A DNA stretch of 64,000 nucleotides from positions 176,706 to 240,705 of the forward strand of contig NZ_JAKEEB010000010.1 in the NCBI RefSeq assembly GCF_021462825.1, written 5' to 3'. The stretch comes from Streptomyces glomeratus (lineage in GTDB: Bacteria > Actinomycetota > Actinomycetes > Streptomycetales > Streptomycetaceae). Shown piece by piece: positions 26,749 through 36,278 of this stretch (the first letter of the stretch is position 1; each line of letters starts with the position of its first letter). Position numbers and translations under genes: made by a program. The notes beneath the pieces were generated by a model. That model saw nothing but the letters and a program-made list of their open reading frames with translations, did not search any database and was not told the origin of the DNA.

Positions 26749-27729
26749 TCAGGCCTTGACGCGGACGTCGTTGCGGAGCTTGGCCGCGAGTGCCGCCGTG
26801 TCGTCGACCGACGGGCTCGAGCCCGCGGCGATGGAGGCGAAGCTGAAGGTGGTGACGTCGGCGACCGTGCTGTGGTCGCCCCAGATGCAGATGGGCATGG
26901 TGAAGCTCTTGGCGGCGCCGGAGGCCGCTCCCGAGGACTGGTCGGTCTGGAACTGGGCCACCTGGCACTTCATGATGCCGCCCGAGAAGCCGGCCGGGCT
27001 GACCTTCTCCGGGCTGCCGAGCAGCTTGCCCTCGCTCTTCTTGTCCTTGGCGGCCTCGGACTTGATTTTCGCGAACATGGAGTCCACAACGGCTTCGGGG
27101 TCGTCGATGGTGCCGTAGACGCCGCCGAAGGTGAGGTTCTTCGCCGACACGCCCGTGCCGTTCTGGTATGCCGCGCTGACGTCCTTGGCGTTCTTCACTC
27201 CCCACTTCTCGAAGTCCGCCAGGTCCTCGTGGCTCATGGCGTCCGGGGAGCCGCCGCTGTCCGCCTTCTTGTACGTGCCGCCGATGACCGCCGCCGGCGC
27301 CGTCAGCTTGTGCGGGCCGTCGTCGGCGACCGAGCCGCCCCCGCTTCCGCCGAGCACCAGGGCCGCGCCCACCGCGATGGCCGCCACGACCGCCACCGCA
27401 CCGACGATGACAAGCGCCGTCTTCTTCTTGCCGCCGCCCGGCGCCGGGGGCTGCGGTACGCCGTAGGGCTGCTGGCCGTACGGAGGCTGGCCGTAGGGCT
27501 GGGCCGGAGGCTGGCCGTACTGCGGCGCGGGCGGCTGGCCGTACGGCTGTGTGGGCGGCTGCTGCTGGGCGTACGGGTTGTGCTGGGGCGGGACACCCCC
27601 GGGGGCCTGCGGGGGGTAGCCGTAGCCGGGCTGGGGTGCCTGCGGCGGCTGGCCGTAGGGGCCCGGCTGACCGTACGGCCCGGGCTGCTGGGGCTGCCCG
27701 CCGTACGGGCCCGGCTGGTTGTGGCTCAT
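26749..27729 (-). CDS. Single-pass membrane protein with Gln/Pro/Gly/Tyr-rich cytoplasmic tail
   Basis: 326 residues from ATG 27729. Residues ~1-100 are low-complexity, built of repeated GPYGQP and QPPYGQ-like units. Then KKKTALVIVGAVAVVAAIAVGAALVLGG gives one transmembrane helix (~107-130). An extracellular domain of ~195 residues follows, with no family I can name and two Cys (MKCQVAQF, PICIWGDH) that could form a disulfide. Many Streptomyces membrane proteins share this layout. Convergent with clpX, divergent from valS. Function unknown; the tail may mediate weak multivalent contacts. Confidence 0.85.
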   Translation of the reverse strand: MSHNQPGPYGGQPQQPGPYGQPGPYGQPPQAPQPGYGYPPQAPGGVPPQHNPYAQQQPPTQPYGQPPAPQYGQPPAQPYGQPPYGQQPYGVPQPPAPGGGKKKTALVIVGAVAVVAAIAVGAALVLGGSGGGSVADDGPHKLTAPAAVIGGTYKKADSGGSPDAMSHEDLADFEKWGVKNAKDVSAAYQNGTGVSAKNLTFGGVYGTIDDPEAVVDSMFAKIKSEAAKDKKSEGKLLGSPEKVSPAGFSGGIMKCQVAQFQTDQSSGAASGAAKSFTMPICIWGDHSTVADVTTFSFASIAAGSSPSVDDTAALAAKLRNDVRVKA

Positions 27730-27866
27730 CTTGTGGGATCCCCTCCGGATGCTGTTGCGTGTCCGCCATCCTGGCGCAGGCGGAGGGGCCCGGGGGCGCA
27801 CGGGGGTTCACCGTTACCGAAGAATCGCGTTTCGGGACGGGGTCGTGACACCTCTAAACTGACCCC

Positions 27867-30491
27867 GTGACCGAGAACGCTCAGCAGCAGCCATCAGCGC
27901 CCGACACCGAACTGCCGACCCAGTACGCGCCGGCCGATGTAGAGGGGCCGCTGTACGAGCGCTGGGTAGAGCGCGGTTACTTCGAGGCGGACGAGAAGAG
28001 TGACAAGCCGCCCTACACCATCGTCATCCCGCCGCCGAACGTCACCGGCAGCCTGCACCTCGGGCACGCGTTCGAGCACACCCTCATCGACGCCCTGACC
28101 CGCCGCAAGCGCATGCAGGGCTACGAGACGCTGTGGCAGCCCGGCATGGACCACGCCGGCATCGCCACGCAGAACGTCGTGGAGCGGGAACTCGGCAAGG
28201 AGGGCAAGTCGCGCCACGACCTCGGGCGCGAGGCCTTCGTCGAGCGCGTCTGGCAGTGGAAGGCCGAGTCCGGCGGGCAGATCTCCGGGCAGATGCGGCG
28301 CCTCGGGGACGGTGTCGCCTGGTCCCGTGAGCGCTTCACCATGGACGAGGGGCTCTCCCAGGCCGTCCAGACCATCTTCAAGCGGCTCTACGACGACGAG
28401 CTGATCTACCGAGCCGAGCGCATCATCAACTGGTGCCCGCGCTGCCTCACCGCGATCTCCGACATCGAGGTGGAGTACCAGGACGACGACGGCGAACTGG
28501 TCTCCATGAAGTACGGCGAGGGGGACGAAACCATCGTCGTCGCCACGACCCGTGCCGAGACCATGCTCGGTGACACCGCCGTGGCCGTCCACCCGGAGGA
28601 CGAGCGGTACAAGCACCTGGTCGGCAAGCTCATCAGGCTGCCGCTGACCGACCGCTCCATCCCCGTCGTCGCGGACGAGCACGTCGACCCCGAGTTCGGC
28701 ACCGGCGCGGTCAAGGTGACCCCGGCCCACGACCCGAACGACTTCGAGATCGGCCAGCGCCACGACCTGCCCGCCATCACCGTGATGGACGAGCACGCGG
28801 TCATCACCGTCCACGGCCCCTTCCAGGGCCTGGACCGCTTCGAGGCCCGGTCCGCCATCGTCGCCGCCCTGCGCGCCGAGGGCCGGATCGTCGCCGAGAA
28901 GCGGCCCTACATCCACTCGGTCGGCCACTGCTCGCGCTGCAAGACCACCATCGAGCCCAGGCTCTCCATGCAGTGGTGGGTCAAGGTCGGCCCGCTCGCC
29001 AAGGCCGCCGGTGACGCGGTCCGCGACGGCAAGGTCAAGATCCATCCGCAGGAGATGGAGAAGCGGTACTTCGACTGGGTCGACAACCTCCACGACTGGT
29101 GCATCTCCCGGCAGTTGTGGTGGGGCCACCGCATCCCGGTCTGGTACGGGCCGGGCGGCGAGGTCGTCTGCGTCGGTCCGGACGAGGAGCCGCCGAGCGG
29201 CGAGGGCTGGCACCAGGACACCGACGTCCTCGACACCTGGTTCTCCTCCGGCCTGTGGCCGTTCTCCACGCTGGGATGGCCCGAGCGGACCGAGAGCCTC
29301 GCGAAGTTCTACCCGAACTCCGTCCTGGTCACCGGCTACGACATCCTCTTCTTCTGGGTCGCTCGGATGATGATGTTCGGCCTGTACGCGATGGACGGCA
29401 CCCCGCCGTTCCACACCATCGCCCTGCACGGCATGGTCCGCGACCAGTTCGGCAAGAAGATGTCGAAGTCCTTCGGCAACGCGGTCAACCCGCTGGACTG
29501 GATGGACAAGTACGGGTCGGACGCGCTCCGGTTCACCCTGGCCCGCGGTGCGAACCCGGGTGTCGACGTCCCGATCGGCGAGGACTGGGTCCAGGGCTCC
29601 CGCAACTTCGCCAACAAGATCTGGAACGCCACACGGTTCGCGCTGATGAACGGTGCGACGGTCGAGGGCCCGCTGCCGGACGCCGCGAAGATGTCGGCCA
29701 CGGACCGCTGGATCCTGTCCCGCCTCAACTCCGTGGTCGCCGAGGTCGACGCGCTCTACGACGACTTCCAGTTCGCCAAGCTGTCCGACGCCCTCTTCCA
29801 CTTCGCCTGGGACGAGGTCTTCGACTGGTACGTCGAGCTGTCCAAGACGACGTTCCAGGCGGGCGGCGAGCCGGCCGAGGTCAGCAAGCGCGTCCTGGGC
29901 GAAGTCCTCGACGTCACGCTGAAGCTGCTGCACCCGGTCGTCCCGTTCGTCACGGAGACGCTGTGGACCACCCTCACGGGCGGCGAGTCGGTCGTCATCG
30001 CCGAGTGGCCCACCGACAGCGGCTTCCGTGACGCTGCCGCCGAGCGGGAGATCGGCACCCTGCAGTCGGTCATCACCGAGGTCCGCCGCTTCCGCGCCGA
30101 CCAGGGCCTCCAGCCCGGCCAGCGCGTCCCGGCCCGCCTCACACTGGACGGCACGGCCCTGGCTCCGCACGAGGCCGCCATCCGCCAGCTCCTGCGCCTC
30201 CAGCCGGAGGGCGACACCTTCACGGCCACGGCGACCCTGCCGGTCGCCGGCGCCACGGTCGCGCTGGACCTGTCCGGCACGATCGACGTGGCGGCGGAGC
30301 GCAAGCGGCTGGCCAAGGATCTCGCGGCGGCGGAGAAGGAGAGGTCCCAGGCCACCGCCAAGCTCGGCAACGAGGCGTTCCTGGCGAAGGCCCCGGACCA
30401 CGTCGTGGAGAAGATCCGCACCCGGCTCGCCAAGGCGGAGGACGACATCGCACGGATCCAGGCCCAGCTGGACCGGCTCCCCGCCGCCTAG
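27867..30491 (+). CDS. valS: Valyl-tRNA synthetase
   Basis: 874-residue class I synthetase that charges tRNA-Val. The HIGH-type motif reads PPPNVTGSLHLGHAFEHT at ~50-67, and KMSKS is intact in QFGKKMSKSFGN. The CP1 editing domain lies between (TRAETMLGDTAVAVHPED). The anticodon-binding helical domain and C-terminal coiled coil (AAERKRLAKDLAAAEKERSQATAKL) are present, so it is full length. GTG 27867 fits the expected N-terminus. It begins a run of rightward genes (valS, folC, DUF4233, ndk), with a terminator after valS. Confidence 0.98.
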   Translation: MTENAQQQPSAPDTELPTQYAPADVEGPLYERWVERGYFEADEKSDKPPYTIVIPPPNVTGSLHLGHAFEHTLIDALTRRKRMQGYETLWQPGMDHAGIATQNVVERELGKEGKSRHDLGREAFVERVWQWKAESGGQISGQMRRLGDGVAWSRERFTMDEGLSQAVQTIFKRLYDDELIYRAERIINWCPRCLTAISDIEVEYQDDDGELVSMKYGEGDETIVVATTRAETMLGDTAVAVHPEDERYKHLVGKLIRLPLTDRSIPVVADEHVDPEFGTGAVKVTPAHDPNDFEIGQRHDLPAITVMDEHAVITVHGPFQGLDRFEARSAIVAALRAEGRIVAEKRPYIHSVGHCSRCKTTIEPRLSMQWWVKVGPLAKAAGDAVRDGKVKIHPQEMEKRYFDWVDNLHDWCISRQLWWGHRIPVWYGPGGEVVCVGPDEEPPSGEGWHQDTDVLDTWFSSGLWPFSTLGWPERTESLAKFYPNSVLVTGYDILFFWVARMMMFGLYAMDGTPPFHTIALHGMVRDQFGKKMSKSFGNAVNPLDWMDKYGSDALRFTLARGANPGVDVPIGEDWVQGSRNFANKIWNATRFALMNGATVEGPLPDAAKMSATDRWILSRLNSVVAEVDALYDDFQFAKLSDALFHFAWDEVFDWYVELSKTTFQAGGEPAEVSKRVLGEVLDVTLKLLHPVVPFVTETLWTTLTGGESVVIAEWPTDSGFRDAAAEREIGTLQSVITEVRRFRADQGLQPGQRVPARLTLDGTALAPHEAAIRQLLRLQPEGDTFTATATLPVAGATVALDLSGTIDVAAERKRLAKDLAAAEKERSQATAKLGNEAFLAKAPDHVVEKIRTRLAKAEDDIARIQAQLDRLPAA

Positions 30492-30506
30492 CCGCCCGAC
30501 GGCGAC

Positions 30507-30538
30507 CGAAGGCCCCCGGCACCGCCCGGGGGCCTTCG
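30507..30538 (+). terminator. Hairpin terminator after valS
   Basis: A 13-bp perfect stem, CGAAGGCCCCCGG at 30507-30519 with 30526-30538, loop CACCGC, 16 bp past the stop. Confidence 0.8.
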
Positions 30539-30573
30539 CCGCGCTCGTCACCCGTCCTCCGTAGACTGGCCTC

Positions 30574-32082
30574 GTGAGTGACCTGCCCCAGCGTGACCCC
30601 AATGAGAGCGATCCCTTCGAAGAGATCGTCGCGGCCGAGACGGACCGGGATCCCGATCTCGCGGTGATCGAGGCCGGCAGCCGCACCCTCCGCACCCACG
30701 GCGGCCCGTCGCATGACGAAGTTCCCGCCCGTCCGGACGACCCCGCGCTCGACCAGGCCCTGCGCGAGGTCGAGGCCGAGCTGGCCACCCGCTGGGGCGA
30801 GACCAAGCTGGAGCCGTCCGTCGCCCGGATCTCGGCCCTCATGGACGTCCTGGGGGAGCCGCAGCGCTCGTACCCGTCCATCCACATCACGGGCACCAAC
30901 GGCAAGACCTCCACCGCCCGCATGATCGAGGCCCTCCTCGGCGCCTTCGAACTGCGCACCGGCCGGTACACCAGCCCGCACGTCCAGTCGATCACCGAGC
31001 GGATCAGCCTCGACGGCGCCCCCGTCTCAGCCGAGCGGTTCATCGAGACGTACCGCGACATCAGGCCGTACATCGAGATGGTCGACTCCTCGCAGGAGTA
31101 CCGGCTTTCCTTCTTCGAGGTCCTCACGGGCATGGCGTACGCGGCGTTCGCGGACGCGCCCGTCGACGTGGCCGTCGTCGAGGTCGGCATGGGCGGCAGC
31201 TGGGACGCCACCAACGTCATCGACGCGGACGTCGCCGTCATCACCCCCATCGACCTGGACCACACCGACCGGCTCGGCGGCACGCCCGCGGAGATCGCCC
31301 AGGAGAAGGCCGGCATCGTCAAGCAGGGTTCGACCGTCATCCTGGCCCAGCAGCCGGTCGACGCGGCTCAGGTGCTGCTGAAGAAGGCCGTGGAGGCCGA
31401 CGCGACCGTGGCCCGCGAGGGCCTGGAGTTCGGGGTCGTCGCGCGGCAGGTGGCGGTCGGCGGCCAGCTCCTGACGCTGCGCGGCCTCGGCGGCGAGTAC
31501 GACGAGGTGTACCTGCCGCTGCACGGCGCCTACCAGGCCCACAACGCCGCCGTGGCGCTCGCCGCCGTCGAGGCGTTCTTCGGCGTGGGCTCCCAGCGCC
31601 CCGAGCGGCTGGACGCCGACACCGTCCGCAAGGCGTTCGCATCGGTGTCGTCCCCGGGCCGTCTGGAGGTCGTACGCCGCTCCCCGACCGTCGTCCTGGA
31701 CGCCGCGCACAATCCGGCGGGCGCCCGCGCCACCGCCGAGGCGGTGAGCGAGGCGTTCGACTTCAGCCGGCTGATCGGGGTCGTCGGCGCGAGCGCCGAC
31801 AAGAACGTCCGGGGCCTGCTGGAGGCGTTCGAGCCGATCTTCGCCGAGGTCGTGATCACGCAGAACTCCAGCCACCGGGCGATGGACGCCGACGAGCTGG
31901 CCGCGATCGCCGTGGAGATCTTCGGCGAGGAGCGCGTCCAGGTCGAGCCTCGACTGCCCGACGCGCTCGAGGCCGCGATCACCCTCGCCGAGGAGGAGGG
32001 GGAGTACGCGGGCGCAGGCGTGCTCGTCACCGGCTCCGTCATCACCGTCGGCGAGGCCCGACTGCTTCTGGGGAAGGGCTGA
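30574..32082 (+). CDS. folC: Folylpolyglutamate synthase / dihydrofolate synthase
   Basis: 502-residue Mur-ligase-family enzyme that adds glutamate to (dihydro)folate. The P-loop is ITGTNGKTSTARM at ~107-119. The Mur-type central domain has VEVGMGGSWDATNVID and the metal-binding ITPIDLDHTDRLG. The C-terminal ligase domain has VVLDAAHNPAGARA. An acidic N-terminal extension of about 65 residues (QRDPNESDPFEEIVAAETDRDPDLA) precedes the fold and is usual in Streptomyces. GTG 30574 start. The following DUF4233 gene is only 7 bp away, so the two are an operon. Confidence 0.96.
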   Translation: MSDLPQRDPNESDPFEEIVAAETDRDPDLAVIEAGSRTLRTHGGPSHDEVPARPDDPALDQALREVEAELATRWGETKLEPSVARISALMDVLGEPQRSYPSIHITGTNGKTSTARMIEALLGAFELRTGRYTSPHVQSITERISLDGAPVSAERFIETYRDIRPYIEMVDSSQEYRLSFFEVLTGMAYAAFADAPVDVAVVEVGMGGSWDATNVIDADVAVITPIDLDHTDRLGGTPAEIAQEKAGIVKQGSTVILAQQPVDAAQVLLKKAVEADATVAREGLEFGVVARQVAVGGQLLTLRGLGGEYDEVYLPLHGAYQAHNAAVALAAVEAFFGVGSQRPERLDADTVRKAFASVSSPGRLEVVRRSPTVVLDAAHNPAGARATAEAVSEAFDFSRLIGVVGASADKNVRGLLEAFEPIFAEVVITQNSSHRAMDADELAAIAVEIFGEERVQVEPRLPDALEAAITLAEEEGEYAGAGVLVTGSVITVGEARLLLGKG

Positions 32083-32089
32083 CTCTCCC

Positions 32090-32449
32090 GTGCGTACGCT
32101 GTGTGCTTCGACCCTGATCGGCGAGTTCTTCGTCATCGGCTTCGCGGGTCTGGTCGCCATGAAGGACCCGAATCTGTCCACCACCACGGTCTGGACCGTC
32201 AGCGGCATCGCGATGGCGCTGAGCATCCTGCTGTGCGGCCTGATCACCCGCCCCGGCGGGGTCCAGCTGGGCTGGGCCCTGCAGATCGCGCTGATCGCCT
32301 CCGGCTTCATCGTGCCGGCGATGTACTTCATGGGCGCGATCTTCGCGGCGCTGTGGTGGGCGTCGGTGCACTACGGAAGAAAGATCGACGAGGCCAAGGC
32401 CCGCTTCGCGGCGCTGCAGGACAACGAGGGCAGCCCGGCAGCCTCCTAG
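32090..32449 (+). CDS. DUF4233 membrane protein
   Basis: 119 residues from GTG 32090 with three or four hydrophobic helices (LIGEFFVIGFAGLVAM, TVSGIAMALSILLCGLI, LQIALIASGFIVPAMYFMGAIFAALWWASV). This is the actinobacterial DUF4233 family, regularly found between folC and ndk. No activity is known; the tight coupling with folC (7-bp gap) suggests a co-regulated housekeeping role. A polar C-tail of ~25 residues is cytoplasmic. Confidence 0.88.
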   Translation: MRTLCASTLIGEFFVIGFAGLVAMKDPNLSTTTVWTVSGIAMALSILLCGLITRPGGVQLGWALQIALIASGFIVPAMYFMGAIFAALWWASVHYGRKIDEAKARFAALQDNEGSPAAS

Positions 32450-32549
32450 CTCCGGAGTGGCAGGGCCCCGACCTGACGCTGCGTAACGGTCGCACCAACC
32501 CGCCCTGTACCCTCTACGCACCGCACCACCTTGATGAAGGAGCCCTCTC

Positions 32550-32963
32550 GTGACCTCGCGCACTCTCGTCCTCCTCAAGCCCGACGCCGTCCGTCGAGGG
32601 CTGATCGGCGAGATCATCAGCCGCATCGAGCGCAAGGCCGGCTGGACCATCAGCGCGCTGGAGCTGCGCACCCTGGACCAGGACACGCTGGAGCAGCACT
32701 ACGGCGAGCACAAGGGCAAGCCCTTCTACGAGCCGCTGGTGGAGTTCATGGCCTCCGGTCCGGTCGTCGCGCTCGTCGTGGAGGGTGAGCGGGTCATCGA
32801 GGGGATGCGCGCGCTCGCCGGGCCGACCGACCCGATCGCCGCCGCGCCCGGTTCCATCCGCGGAGACTACGGCGTGATCGTCCGCGAGAACCTCGTGCAC
32901 GCCTCCGACTCCGCGGAGTCCGCGGAGCGCGAGCTGAAGATCTTCTTCCCCGGCCGGTTCTGA
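32550..32963 (+). CDS. ndk: Nucleoside diphosphate kinase
   Basis: 137-residue hexamer- or tetramer-forming enzyme that transfers the gamma phosphate between NTPs and NDPs. It starts with SRTLVLLKPDAVRRGLIGEI and has the active-site His in ENLVHASDS at about residue 116, plus Arg and Lys ligands in LKPDAVRR and GPTDP. Full length. GTG 32550 is preceded by AAGGAG. It is the last gene of the folC group; a short hairpin and a long promoter region separate it from mreB. Confidence 0.98.
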   Translation: MTSRTLVLLKPDAVRRGLIGEIISRIERKAGWTISALELRTLDQDTLEQHYGEHKGKPFYEPLVEFMASGPVVALVVEGERVIEGMRALAGPTDPIAAAPGSIRGDYGVIVRENLVHASDSAESAERELKIFFPGRF

Positions 32964-32968
32964 GCCCC

Positions 32969-32990
32969 CCGGACGCTTCCCGGCGTCCGG
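32969..32990 (+). terminator. Hairpin terminator after ndk
   Basis: An 8-bp stem CCGGACGC / GCGTCCGG (32969-32976 with 32983-32990) with loop TTCCCG, starting 6 bp after the ndk stop. Confidence 0.7.
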
Positions 32991-33313
32991 ATGATGAACT
33001 TTCGATCCCGCAATGTGAACAATCTCTGAGGGTTTTTCACGTCACTCGGACGCATGACCAAGGGCGGCCGTGGAAACCGGTCGAACGAACCCGGTCGCTC
33101 CCTGGCATATGCGTGCCGATCGGGGGAACGGCTACCCCCGAACGCCCGTCTCCAGGAGCGAGACGGCGCGTCATCTGCTGACAATGGCGAAGACCCTCGC
33201 GCAGTGTTCCGTGCGGGCGAGACTACGATGTAAGCCTTCACGTCACAGCACCCACTTCGCCGCCCCGACAAAAGCCGTCACACGCTCGACTTGGGAAGGC
33301 CAGACGAATCCTG
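32991..33313 (+). promoter_or_regulatory. mreB upstream region
   Basis: 323 bases without a gene, clearly lower in GC near 32991-33050 (ATGAACTTTCGATCCCGCAA, then AACAATCTCTGAGGGTTTTT) and again near 33235-33315. A long, multi-promoter leader is expected for the mre operon. I do not assign specific -35/-10 boxes. Confidence 0.5.
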
Positions 33314-34345
33314 ATGGGGAACTCAATGTCGTTCATCGGCCGTGACATGGCTGTCGACCTCGGGACCGCCAACACGCTGGTGTACGTCAGGGGCCGTGGG
33401 ATCGTGCTCAACGAGCCGTCGGTCGTCGCGATCAACACCAACACCGGGGGCATCCTCGCGGTCGGTGCGGAAGCCAAGAAGATGATCGGCCGGACCCCGG
33501 GCAACATCGTCGCCGTGCGCCCGCTCAAGGACGGCGTCATCGCCGACTTCGAGATCACCGAGCGGATGCTCCGCTACTTCATCCTGAAGATCCACAAGCG
33601 GCGGTATCTGGCGCGCCCGCGGGTCGTGGTCTGTGTGCCCTCGGGTATCACGGGCGTTGAGCGCCGCGCGGTCATCGAGGCGTCCTCCCAGGCCGGCGCT
33701 CGCCAGGTGCACATCATCGAAGAGCCCATGGCGGCCGCCATCGGCTCGGGGCTGCCGGTCCACGAGGCCACGGGCAACATGGTGGTGGACATCGGCGGCG
33801 GCACCACGGAGGTCGCGGTCATCTCGCTCGGCGGCATCGTCACCGCCCAGTCCATCCGCGTCGCCGGCGACGAACTCGACAATGCGATCATCCAGTACGT
33901 CAAGAAGGAGTACTCCCTCCTCCTCGGCGAGCGGACGGCCGAGCAGATCAAGATCACGATCGGTTCGGCGTACGACCTCGACGCCGACGAGCACACCGAA
34001 ATCCGAGGCCGGGACCTGGTCTCAGGGCTGCCCAAGACCGTGGTCATCTCGGCGGCCGAGGTCCGCAAGGCCATCGAGGAACCGGTCAACGCCATCGTGG
34101 ACGCGGTCAAGACGACCCTTGACAAGTGCCCGCCGGAGCTGTCCGGCGACGTCATGGACCGCGGCATCGTCCTCACCGGCGGCGGCGCCCTGCTGCGCGG
34201 CCTCGACGAGCGGCTGCGCCGGGAGACCGGCATGCCGATCCATATCGCCGAGGACCCGCTGGACAGCGTGGCGCTCGGCTCGGGCAAGTGTGTCGAGGAG
34301 TTCGAGGCGCTCCAGCAGGTGCTGGACGCCCAGCCCCGCAGATGA
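33314..34345 (+). CDS. mreB: Rod shape-determining protein MreB (bacterial actin)
   Basis: 343-residue actin-fold ATPase. The phosphate 1 motif is DMAVDLGTANTLVYVRG, phosphate 2 is MVVDIGGGTTEVAVISLGG, and the adenosine motif is IVLTGGGALLRGLD. In Streptomyces MreB acts mainly at sporulation septa and in the spore wall. ATG 33314 gives the family length, but ATG 33326 (MSFIGRD) has the better ribosome binding site (GGGGA 5 nt upstream). It heads the mreB-mreC-mreD-PBP2-rodA cluster. A hairpin after it probably lowers read-through into mreC. Confidence 0.97.
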   Translation: MGNSMSFIGRDMAVDLGTANTLVYVRGRGIVLNEPSVVAINTNTGGILAVGAEAKKMIGRTPGNIVAVRPLKDGVIADFEITERMLRYFILKIHKRRYLARPRVVVCVPSGITGVERRAVIEASSQAGARQVHIIEEPMAAAIGSGLPVHEATGNMVVDIGGGTTEVAVISLGGIVTAQSIRVAGDELDNAIIQYVKKEYSLLLGERTAEQIKITIGSAYDLDADEHTEIRGRDLVSGLPKTVVISAAEVRKAIEEPVNAIVDAVKTTLDKCPPELSGDVMDRGIVLTGGGALLRGLDERLRRETGMPIHIAEDPLDSVALGSGKCVEEFEALQQVLDAQPRR

Positions 34346-34360
34346 GGCGACGCGCCGATT

Positions 34361-34394
34361 CCGCCGTACGAGACGATCTCCTCTCGTGCGGCGG
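34361..34394 (+). terminator. Leaky terminator/attenuator hairpin between mreB and mreC
   Basis: A 13-bp stem with one wobble, CCGCCGTACGAGA at 34361-34373 with 34382-34394, 16 bp after mreB. AT-richer sequence (GTTGATATAGAGGCATAAG) follows. This fits a read-through terminator that makes mreB more abundant than the downstream genes. Confidence 0.65.
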
Positions 34395-34484
34395 ATCGTT
34401 GATATAGAGGCATAAGCCCCTATCACCACCCATAACCACCCGGATCCGTTACACATTCCGACGAGGAAGGCACGGCCGCCGCAC

Positions 34485-35447
34485 GTGAGGGACACACGAG
34501 AGAGCCGGCTGCTCCTGGTGCTGCTGATCGCCATCGCGTTCGCACTGATCACGGTGGACATCCGTGGCGGCCAGGACTCACCGGTCGAAGGTGCCCGCCA
34601 AGCCGCCGCCACGGTCTTCGGCCCGATCGAGAACGGGGTGTCGTCCGCCGTCGACCCCGTCGGCAACGCGGTCGCGGCCGTACGCGACTCCGGCAGGCGG
34701 CACGACCGCATCGCCCAACTCGAGCGCACGAACGCCGCGTTGAAGGCGAAGCTGGGCAGCGACGACCGCAACCGCAGCCGCCTCAAGCAGCTCGACAACA
34801 TGATCCGGGTGGCGGGCGAGGGACAGTACGGGATCAAGGGTGCCGAAGTCATCGCGATAGGAGCGGCCCAGGGCTTCTCCTGGACGGTCACCATCGACGT
34901 GGGCGCGAAGGACGGCATCAAGCGCGACATGACCGTCCTCAACGGTGACGGACTGGTCGGCCGCATCACCACCGTCGGCCCCGACACCTCCACCGTGCTG
35001 CTGGCCAACGACCCGGACTTCACCGTGGGCACCCGTATGGAAGGCAGTGACGAACTCGGGTTCGCCGCCGGGCAGGGCGACCGCCCGCTGCGCGTGCAGC
35101 TCCTCAACGGCAAGGCCGCCGTGAAGAAGGGCGACCGCCTCGTCACCTTCGGCTCCCAGGCCGACAAGCCCTTCGTGCCGGGTGTCCCGGTCGGCGTGGT
35201 CTCCCGTGTCGACCCGTCCGGCGGCGGTCTGACCCGCACCGTCTACGTGAAGCCGTTCGTGTCCTTCAGCAGCCTCGACATCGTCGGGGTCGTCGTCCAG
35301 GCGCCGAAGAAGGACCCGCGCGACACCGTCCTGCCCCAGAAACCCCAGCCGACGCCCACCCCGACCGTGACCGTCACCGTCACGCCCTCGGCGTTCGCCG
35401 ACAACCAGGCCTCCGAGGAGGACCTGGCGTCCGAGGACGACGAGTAG
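34485..35447 (+). CDS. mreC: Rod shape-determining protein MreC
   Basis: 320 residues from GTG 34485. One N-terminal membrane helix (LLLVLLIAIAFALITV, residues ~8-23), a coiled coil (HDRIAQLERTNAALKAKL, ~68-85), then the beta-barrel periplasmic-side domain (GFSWTVTIDVGAKDGIKRDMTVLNGDGLVGRI). The C-tail is Pro/Thr-rich and acidic. It links MreB to the cell-wall synthases PBP2 and RodA outside the membrane. The distance to mreD is 24 bp, so the pair is an operon. Confidence 0.95.
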   Translation: MRDTRESRLLLVLLIAIAFALITVDIRGGQDSPVEGARQAAATVFGPIENGVSSAVDPVGNAVAAVRDSGRRHDRIAQLERTNAALKAKLGSDDRNRSRLKQLDNMIRVAGEGQYGIKGAEVIAIGAAQGFSWTVTIDVGAKDGIKRDMTVLNGDGLVGRITTVGPDTSTVLLANDPDFTVGTRMEGSDELGFAAGQGDRPLRVQLLNGKAAVKKGDRLVTFGSQADKPFVPGVPVGVVSRVDPSGGGLTRTVYVKPFVSFSSLDIVGVVVQAPKKDPRDTVLPQKPQPTPTPTVTVTVTPSAFADNQASEEDLASEDDE

Positions 35448-35471
35448 CAGACGCCCTAGGAGCCGAACCAG

Positions 35472-36140
35472 ATGCGCCTCAACCGGATGCTGCTCTCCAC
35501 CGCCCTGGTGGTCGTCGCCCTGGTGATCCAGGTGAGCGTCCTCGCCCGCCTCCATCTGCCCGGTGCCGTCCCGGACCTGGTGCTCCTGACCGTCGTCGGC
35601 CTCGCCATGGTCTACGGCCACGTCGGCGGATGTCTCATCGGCTTCGGCGCCGGTCTGCTCTCCGACCTCGCCCCGCCCGCCGACCACGCCGCGGGCCGCT
35701 ACGCCCTCGTCCTGTGCGTCATCGGCTACCTCGCCGGGCTCGCCCGGCCCGAGAACGGCCGACTGAAGTCCGCCAGCGGCCCGATGGCCGTGGTGGCCGC
35801 CGCCGCCGTCGGCTCCACCCTGCTGTACGCGGGTGTGGGCGCCCTCGTCGGCGACACCGCCGCCCGCCATGTCGGCCTCACCAGCCTGCTGGTCACGGCC
35901 GCCGTGTACGACCTGCTGCTCGCGCCCTTCGTGGTGCCCGGGATGATGGCGCTGGCCCGCCGGATCGACAACGACCCGCTCGCCGAGGCCGGCTCCGCCA
36001 AGGCCGCCGACGTCTCCCCCGGTTGGCTCTCCTCGGGTACCGGACTGCGCATCGGCAGCCAGCGCGGGGTGCTGCGGGTCAGGGCGGCCAAGGCCCGGAT
36101 GGCCCGGGCGGGACGCATCAAGGGGGTCAAGCGACTGTGA
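35472..36140 (+). CDS. mreD: Rod shape-determining membrane protein MreD
   Basis: 222 residues with about five hydrophobic helices (LLSTALVVVALVIQVSVLARL, LVLLTVVGLAMVYG, AAAAVGSTLLYAGVGALV, and others). A basic cytoplasmic C-terminus ends ARMARAGRIKGVKRL. It has the MreD pattern of a small integral partner of MreC. ATG 35472 follows an AGGAG ribosome binding site. The next gene, PBP2, begins 138 bp later. Confidence 0.92.
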   Translation: MRLNRMLLSTALVVVALVIQVSVLARLHLPGAVPDLVLLTVVGLAMVYGHVGGCLIGFGAGLLSDLAPPADHAAGRYALVLCVIGYLAGLARPENGRLKSASGPMAVVAAAAVGSTLLYAGVGALVGDTAARHVGLTSLLVTAAVYDLLLAPFVVPGMMALARRIDNDPLAEAGSAKAADVSPGWLSSGTGLRIGSQRGVLRVRAAKARMARAGRIKGVKRL

Positions 36141-36278
36141 CGCCCACAGAGTTGGCGGCCTGGTGGGACAGGCCGGCCGTGTACTCGTACAACACATATG
36201 TGCAGGCAAAGGCGGCGGCGGTAGTGACCCACACCCCCCCGTCCCCCGTGACCACCCTCGACCAAGCGGGCTTCGCCG

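Noticed and set aside
36141..36278. Extra small gene between mreD and PBP2 (an open frame continuing to 36286)
   Set aside because: The frame starts inside mreD in a shadow phase and gives no recognisable protein; its third-position bias belongs to mreD.
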